A stretch of 42,721 nucleotides of DNA. It comes from DASXRC01 sp036506495. Lineage in GTDB: Bacteria; Actinomycetota; Actinomycetes; Mycobacteriales; Micromonosporaceae. The position numbers and the translations under genes were made by a program. Where the stretch lies: NCBI GenBank assembly GCA_036506495.1, contig DASXRQ010000186.1:1-42721 (forward strand). The letters are read 5' to 3'. Each line of letters starts with the position of its first letter. The stretch's first letter is position 1. Shown in pieces: positions 38,194 to 42,721 of this stretch. The notes beneath the pieces were generated by a model. The model was not told the origin of the DNA. It did not search any database and saw only the letters and a program-made list of their open reading frames with translations.

Positions 38194-41049
38194 ATGCGTC
38201 GTCCGCTGCTCACCGTGCTCTGCGCAGCCGTCCTGCCCACCGCCCTCGTCGTCGCCGCCGGCCCCAGCGCGGCGCAGACCCCGGGCGACGCGCCCGTCCG
38301 GCTGCCCGGTCTCACCGCCTCGGCGTCGGTCGTCCGCGACGTCGACGGCATCGCGCACATCCGTGCCGGCAACGCCCACGACCTGTTCTTCCTCCAGGGG
38401 TGGGTGCACGCGAGCGACCGCATGTTCCAGATGGATGTGACGAGGCGACAGGCATCCGGCACGCTGGCCGAACTGCTCGGGTCGGGTGCACTCCCGAGCG
38501 ACGTGCAGACGCGGACGATCGGGCTGCGCCGCGCGGCCGAGCGCAGCCTACCGGCGCAGTCACCCGAGGGACGGGCTGCCCTCGAGGCGTACGCCGACGG
38601 CGTCAACGCCTGGATCGCCGGCCACCCCGCGCCCGCACAGTACACGGCGCTGCGGCTGTCGAAGATCGCGCCGTGGACCCCGGTGGACAGCCTGGTCATC
38701 ACCAAGGCCATCGCGTTTAGTCTCTCCTTCGATCTCGACCTCGACCTGACGGTCACCGCGCAGACCTACCAGGCGGTCGGTGCGGCGGCCGGCTTCGACG
38801 GCGCCGCCGCCTTCGCCGAGGACCTGTTCCGCACCCAGCCGTTTAGCTCGGCGTCGACGGTGCCGGACGCGACGGGCGCGACGGGCGCGACGGGCGCGAC
38901 GGCCGCGCCGCGTGAGGCGTCGGGCGCCGCGGCGCACGGCTCGCGCTCCGCCGCGGCCCGCCGCCTGCCCGCCGCCGCGATCAGGCTCGCGCGCGCCTAC
39001 CAGGCGAAGGCCGAAAAGGTGCCGTTCCTCGCCCAGGCGATCGACGGCGGCTTCACGCTCGGCTCCAACGAGTGGGCGATCGCCGGGCGGCTCACCGCGA
39101 CCGGGCGGCCGATTCTCGCGAACGACCCGCACCTGTCGCTCGACACGCCCTCGACGTTCTATCCGATCGCGCTGCGTGGCGCCGGGTTCGACGTTCAGGG
39201 CGAGGGCTTTGCCGGCACGCCGTACGTCATTCTCGGCCAGAACCGGCGCATCGCGTGGGGCGCCACCACGAACCCGATGGACGTGACCGACACGTACGTC
39301 GAGCAGCTGCGCCCGGACGCCGGCTCGCCCAGCGGCCTGTCCACTGTGTACCAGGGCCGGCTGGAGCATTTGGTCGCGATCCCGGAGCTGTTCCGGGTCA
39401 ACGCGCTGCTGCCCGGCCAACAGGACGCCGTCGTGCCGGTGCCGCCCGGTGGCGGCATCCCCAACCGCTCCCTCGTCGTGCCGCGCCGCAACAACGGCCC
39501 CATCATCGGTGCCGACCTGGCGGCAGGCACCGCGTTGTCGGTCCAGTACACCGGCTTCTCCGCCACCCGCGAGCTGGACACGTTCCGACTCTTCGACCGG
39601 GCGGACGGCCTCGCCGACTTCCAGCACGCGCTGACCTTCTTCGATGTCGGCTCCCAGAACTGGGCGTACGCCGGCGTCGACGGGCACATCGCGTACTTCA
39701 CCAGCGCCGAGATGCCGCTGCGCGAGGACCTCGAGGCCGGGACCGTGCACGGGCTCCCGCCGTACTTCCTGCGCGACGGCACTGGCGGCAACGAGTGGCT
39801 GCCGGCGGCCAATCACTACCCGGGCCAGGCGGTACCGTACGAGATCCTGCCGCCGGCCGAGATGCCGCACGTCGTCGACCCGCCCGTCGGCTTCTTCATC
39901 AATGCCAACAACGACCCGGCCGGGACCACGCTGGACAACAACCCGCTCAACCAGCTGCGCCCGACCGGCGGCATCTATTACCTCAACGTCGGCTACGACG
40001 GCTTCCGGGCCGGCCGGATCACGGAGATGGTGCGCGACGCGACGGCCGCGCGGGCCGTAACGACCCGGGACGTCAAGGACCAGCAGGCCGACGTCACGCT
40101 GCTCGACGCCGAGTTCTTCACGCCGTACCTGGTCGACGCGCTGCGACGGGCCACGGCCAGCGTCACACCGGCGCTGGCCGCGCTCGGCGGCGACCCGCGG
40201 GTGGTCGAGGCGGTCGGCCGGCTCGCGGCCTGGGACCGGACCACGCCGACCGGAATCCCCGAGGGGTACGACGCGGCCGACGTGAACGGCGAGCGCGGTG
40301 AGCCGTCCGCGTCGGAGGTGGCGAACAGCGTCGCCGCCACGATCTACTCGGTGTGGCGCGGCCAGTACGTCCGCAACGTCATCGACGCCCACCTGGCCCC
40401 GTACCCGGTGCCGGTGCCCGGCAGTGACGAGGCGATGAAGGCGCTCAAGACGTTGCTGGTGCGCTTCAACGAGCGACACGGGGTGGGGCTGTCGGGCATC
40501 GACTTCTACGCGGTACCGGGCGTCGCCGACCCCGCCGACCGGCGCGACGTGCTGCTGCTGCGGAGCGTCGCCGACGCGCTCGACCGGCTCGCCGGACCCG
40601 CCTTCGCCCAGGCGTTCGACGGCTCGACCGACCAGGACGACTACCGCTGGGGCAGGCTGCACCGGGTCACGTTCGACGCGGTGTTGGACGGGCCGTGGTC
40701 GATCCCGCCGGCCGGCGGCGCTTTCCCGGCACCCCTGCCGGGCTTGGCCGGAGTGCCGACCGACGGCGGGTTCAACACCGTCGACGCGTCCAGCCACGGC
40801 GCCCGCGCCGACTCGGCCACCGCGTTCACGTTCGGCGGCGGACCGGTGCGCCGGTACGTCGCCCAGCCGGCTCCGGGCGGGATGCGGGCCGAATCGGCCC
40901 TGCCGGGCGGGACCAGCGAGACGCTCGGCAGCCCGTACTACCTCAACCTGCTACCGCGCTGGCTCACCAACGAGACCTATCCGGTACGCCTGCGCCAGGA
41001 TGACCTCGTCGGCGCGACCGCCTCGGCCATCGTGTACGTGCCCGGCTGA
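38194..41049 (+). CDS. Secreted penicillin acylase family protein
   Basis: 951 residues, an N-terminal-nucleophile hydrolase exported by a signal peptide (RRPLLTVLCAAVLPTALVVA, cleavage near AQA). It should mature into alpha and beta chains by cutting before Ser291 in TLGSNEWAIAG. Alpha-chain landmarks are VRDVDGIAHIRAGNAHDLFF and GWVHASDRMFQMDVTRR. The spacer before Ser291 has an Ala-Thr-Gly repeat from a 9-bp DNA repeat. Beta-chain segments include ANDPHLSLDTPSTFYP, the Asn region NNDPAGTT and the C-terminal WRHP-like FGGGPVRRYV. Related enzymes cleave beta-lactam side chains, acyl-homoserine lactones or echinocandin-type lipopeptides; the substrate here is unknown. CAGGAG lies seven bases before the ATG. 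Confidence 0.93.
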   Translation: MRRPLLTVLCAAVLPTALVVAAGPSAAQTPGDAPVRLPGLTASASVVRDVDGIAHIRAGNAHDLFFLQGWVHASDRMFQMDVTRRQASGTLAELLGSGALPSDVQTRTIGLRRAAERSLPAQSPEGRAALEAYADGVNAWIAGHPAPAQYTALRLSKIAPWTPVDSLVITKAIAFSLSFDLDLDLTVTAQTYQAVGAAAGFDGAAAFAEDLFRTQPFSSASTVPDATGATGATGATAAPREASGAAAHGSRSAAARRLPAAAIRLARAYQAKAEKVPFLAQAIDGGFTLGSNEWAIAGRLTATGRPILANDPHLSLDTPSTFYPIALRGAGFDVQGEGFAGTPYVILGQNRRIAWGATTNPMDVTDTYVEQLRPDAGSPSGLSTVYQGRLEHLVAIPELFRVNALLPGQQDAVVPVPPGGGIPNRSLVVPRRNNGPIIGADLAAGTALSVQYTGFSATRELDTFRLFDRADGLADFQHALTFFDVGSQNWAYAGVDGHIAYFTSAEMPLREDLEAGTVHGLPPYFLRDGTGGNEWLPAANHYPGQAVPYEILPPAEMPHVVDPPVGFFINANNDPAGTTLDNNPLNQLRPTGGIYYLNVGYDGFRAGRITEMVRDATAARAVTTRDVKDQQADVTLLDAEFFTPYLVDALRRATASVTPALAALGGDPRVVEAVGRLAAWDRTTPTGIPEGYDAADVNGERGEPSASEVANSVAATIYSVWRGQYVRNVIDAHLAPYPVPVPGSDEAMKALKTLLVRFNERHGVGLSGIDFYAVPGVADPADRRDVLLLRSVADALDRLAGPAFAQAFDGSTDQDDYRWGRLHRVTFDAVLDGPWSIPPAGGAFPAPLPGLAGVPTDGGFNTVDASSHGARADSATAFTFGGGPVRRYVAQPAPGGMRAESALPGGTSETLGSPYYLNLLPRWLTNETYPVRLRQDDLVGATASAIVYVPG
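38869..38904 (+). repeat. 9-bp tandem repeat in the penicillin acylase spacer
   Basis: GCGACGGGC occurs three times and then once as GCGACGGCC. It encodes Ala-Thr-Gly units in the spacer segment that is removed on maturation of this enzyme family. The unit is a multiple of three, so copy-number change alters length without a frameshift. Confidence 0.75.
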
Positions 41050-41693
41050 TCGGCGGCCGACGTCGCCCCGGCGTCCGACGTCGCCCCGGCGTCCGACGGC
41101 GCCTCGGCGGCGGACGTCGCCGAGGCCGCGGTGGTCGCCGAGGCCGCGGGGGTCGCCGCCGAGATCGCGGAGTCGAGCACCGCGAGCAGCGCCGCATCAC
41201 GCCGGTCGGCGGGCAGCGCGCGCAGCGCCAGCGCCGTCGCGGTGATCGCGTGCAGGGCGGGGCCGCGGGCGTACAGGGCGGCCGGCAGGATCGGGCGACG
41301 CCCGACCGGTTCGCCGTCCGCGGCGACCCGACGGGCCGCACGTCGGTGGTGCCGATCCAGCGTCGGTACCCGCCGGGGCAGGTGATCGAACGCGACCCGC
41401 ACGCAGCACTCGACGATGACGGGAGCGAGGCGCCCACGGGAGCCGGTGCGCCCGATCAGATCGACTGCCCGCACGGCCAGTTCGCGGCGGCCGTCGTCGG
41501 TCAGCTCGTCGTTGACGATGCGCGCGACGGCGGCCAGCGTGGGGTCGGTGCACCGCGGCCGGTCGCTCCATGGCAGGCCGGCCAGCACCGACACGTACTC
41601 CATCAGGCAGGCACCGTCTCTCGGTCGTAGGTGCCCGCCCGCGGTGAGCACCGGCAGCGAGTCCGGTGCGGGCTGCGCGGACATTTGGCTCAA
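40977..41693 (-). CDS. Actinobacterial protein of unknown function with low-complexity tail
   Basis: Up to 238 residues. The conserved-looking part is DGACLMEYVSVLAGLPWSDR, CTDPTLAAVARIVNDELTDD, then LIGRTGSRGRLAPVIVECCV, ending near ALRALPADRRDAALLAVLDS. I have seen the DGACLMEYVSVLAG opening as a conserved hypothetical in actinomycetes, with no known role. From about residue 178 the tail is Ala/Thr/Ser/Asp repeats from 18-bp DNA repeats (41050-41160). The last 25 residues are antisense to the penicillin acylase gene (73-bp overlap). The stop may have been lost and the frame extended. An ATG at 41681 is an equally good start. Confidence 0.7.
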   Translation of the reverse strand: MSQMSAQPAPDSLPVLTAGGHLRPRDGACLMEYVSVLAGLPWSDRPRCTDPTLAAVARIVNDELTDDGRRELAVRAVDLIGRTGSRGRLAPVIVECCVRVAFDHLPRRVPTLDRHHRRAARRVAADGEPVGRRPILPAALYARGPALHAITATALALRALPADRRDAALLAVLDSAISAATPAASATTAASATSAAEAPSDAGATSDAGATSAADQPGTYTMAEAVAPTRSSWRRRTG

Positions 41694-41867
41694 TCCTCGC
41701 GGATCACCCGCGTTCGGTCAACCGGTTTGGGCATGTCGGCCCGGCCGAGCGCCCCGGTCCGCCGAAGAACTCTCCGCGCTCGATGACCACCAGTGCCGCG
41801 CGATGACCTTCAGCATTTGAAAAGTGGCGGGCTTCCCGCCCGTGGCGGGCCGGCCGACGATACCGGT
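41694..41867. other. Divergent intergenic region before the DUF59 gene
   Basis: 174 bp between two divergent genes. GGCGGG-CTT-CCCGCC (41826-41840) is a compact hairpin 27 nt before the DUF59 start. No clear -35/-10 pair was identified, and there is no convincing ribosome binding site for the ATG at 41868. Confidence 0.4.
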
Positions 41868-42254
41868 ATGTCCGAGCTACCGACCTGGGCGCGGGATGCG
41901 CTGGACGCTGTCTACGACCCCTGCTGCCGCGAGAAGGGAATCTCCATCGTGGATATGGGGCTCGTGCGCTCCGTCCGGGTCGACGACGGGCGCGCCACCG
42001 TCGAGCTGCTGCTGACCAGCGGATGGTGCCCGTTCGCGGCCACCGTCCTGACCCAGGTCGAGCAGCGGATCCTCGACCAGCCCGGCATCACCGAGGCGGA
42101 CGTGGCGATCGTCTGGGATGAGGCCTGGACGACGGACCGTCTTTCGTCACGGGCGAGAACGCTCCTGCGCTTCCTGCCACCCCCCTCGGAGGTGCCCGAC
42201 CGGAACGCCTACGTCGCCGCCCAGACACCCGCCAACCCCACAACTAGGGAGTGA
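41868..42254 (+). CDS. DUF59/MIP18 (PaaD-like) protein
   Basis: 128 residues. ARDALDAVYDPCCREKGISI followed by VDMGLVRSVRVDDGRATVEL and LLTSGWCPFAATV match the DUF59 fold of SufT, PaaD and MIP18, which help load iron-sulfur clusters. The family DPE motif is DPCC here, and WCP gives another cysteine. The C-terminal 40 residues are an extra, less conserved tail. Four bases of overlap or a small gap separate it from the amidohydrolase, so the pair is probably an operon. Confidence 0.82.
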   Translation: MSELPTWARDALDAVYDPCCREKGISIVDMGLVRSVRVDDGRATVELLLTSGWCPFAATVLTQVEQRILDQPGITEADVAIVWDEAWTTDRLSSRARTLLRFLPPPSEVPDRNAYVAAQTPANPTTRE

Positions 42255-42259
42255 CCGCC

Positions 42260-42721
42260 GTGATCGACGATGTCTTCGTCTTCGACTGCGTGGCGCACGT
42301 CTTCAACTTCGAGCAGAAGAACGCGTTCGGCGCGCCGGGGCAGATGTTCTCCAATCACCTGTACGCATTTCACACGACACTGACCCCAGATGACCAACCG
42401 AAGCTGCCGGCGGAGGAGTTCCTACGCCAGTGGACGGTCTCCGACATCCGCAAGATGGTGTACGACGAGTCGGACACCGACATGCTCGTGGCAATGCCGC
42501 TGCCGCTGACCGATCTGTACCACGACGGGCTGTCGCCCTGGGAGAGCTGCGCCGAGCTCGCGAGCCGAGATCCGGACCGGACCATCTTCTGGGGCTCGGT
42601 CAACCCGCTGGAGGGGCGCAAGGCGCTCGACCTGATGGAACGCCAGGTGGGCGAGTTCGGCGCCCGGGCCTTCAAGTTCTACAACGTCCGGTACGACTAC
42701 GGCTCGCCGTACCCGTGGCGG
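42260..42721 (+). CDS. Amidohydrolase family protein, 3' part beyond the window
   Basis: 154 residues present, open at the window end. It begins VIDDVFVFDCVAHVFNFEQK, an amidohydrolase-2 type opening where the first metal-binding His lies in CVAHVFN. MLVAMPLPLTDLYHDG and WGSVNPLEGRKALDLMERQV, then GARAFKFYNVRYDYG follow. Relatives include decarboxylases such as gamma-resorcylate decarboxylase. The GTG at 42260 has AGGGA nine bases upstream; a GTG at 42251 overlapping the DUF59 stop is the alternative. Function beyond the family is not determined. Confidence 0.8.
   Translation, partial: MIDDVFVFDCVAHVFNFEQKNAFGAPGQMFSNHLYAFHTTLTPDDQPKLPAEEFLRQWTVSDIRKMVYDESDTDMLVAMPLPLTDLYHDGLSPWESCAELASRDPDRTIFWGSVNPLEGRKALDLMERQVGEFGARAFKFYNVRYDYGSPYPWR

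Noticed and set aside
1..42721. CRISPR array or secondary-metabolite gene cluster
   Set aside because: No regularly spaced repeats with unique spacers, and no polyketide, peptide synthetase or terpene synthase genes; the FAD monooxygenase stands alone.

Overview
The window is 42.7 kb of very GC-rich DNA with a bacterial, actinomycete gene style: GTG starts, dense operons and many leaderless promoters. A mycothiol gene (mshC), an F420-type luciferase-like oxidoreductase, and the families DUF3090, SCO1664, MSMEG_4193 and DUF5703 point to Actinomycetota. The intergenic palindromes look like those of Micromonosporaceae (Micromonospora, Salinispora, Actinoplanes and relatives); that family assignment is inference. 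The block metH - PAC2 - (gntR) - mshC - SCO1664-like - DUF3090 - MSMEG_4193 phosphatase - uppP - LLM oxidoreductase - DUF5703 - M20 peptidase is a core block whose order resembles metH-to-mshC-to-uppP in mycobacteria.

Layout. 1-3464: metH (minus, cut by the window edge). 3545-4664: two tandem 125-bp repeats that each encode a small peptide and run by GTGA overlaps into a PAC2-family gene. 4780-13569: a GntR regulator and the mycothiol/cell-wall housekeeping block, mostly minus strand. 13618-18450: secreted SGNH hydrolase, phosphoketolase plus alcohol dehydrogenase operon, and an orphan HypC-like protein. 18601-22969: DinB-fold protein, double-GNAT acetyltransferase, tandem UspA, NYN nuclease-like protein, DUF72 protein, histidine phosphatase.

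22988-26126 is the main accessory feature: a degenerate integrated element of about 3.07 kb bounded by a 73-bp direct repeat (70/73 identical). The repeat is the 3' end of a second DUF72 gene. The element carries a frameshifted, truncated tyrosine-recombinase C-terminus, a HicA/HicB-like toxin-antitoxin pair with its own leaderless promoter and repeat operator, and small unknown genes. It replaced the last codons of the DUF72 gene and left the old 3' end 3 kb away, next to the histidine phosphatase with which it originally converged.

26934-31787: a uridine-kinase-like protein without a Walker A lysine, then a potABCD-type polyamine ABC importer. 31870-32801: a Xre regulator coupled to a ClpP-like protein that has lost its catalytic residues. 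32855-37501: PolX, CBS-BON protein, HAD phosphatase and FAD monooxygenase. 37484-42721: a tail-anchored unknown protein, a secreted penicillin-acylase-family hydrolase, an unknown actinobacterial protein, a DUF59/PaaD-like protein and the start of an amidohydrolase. No tRNA, rRNA or CRISPR array was seen.
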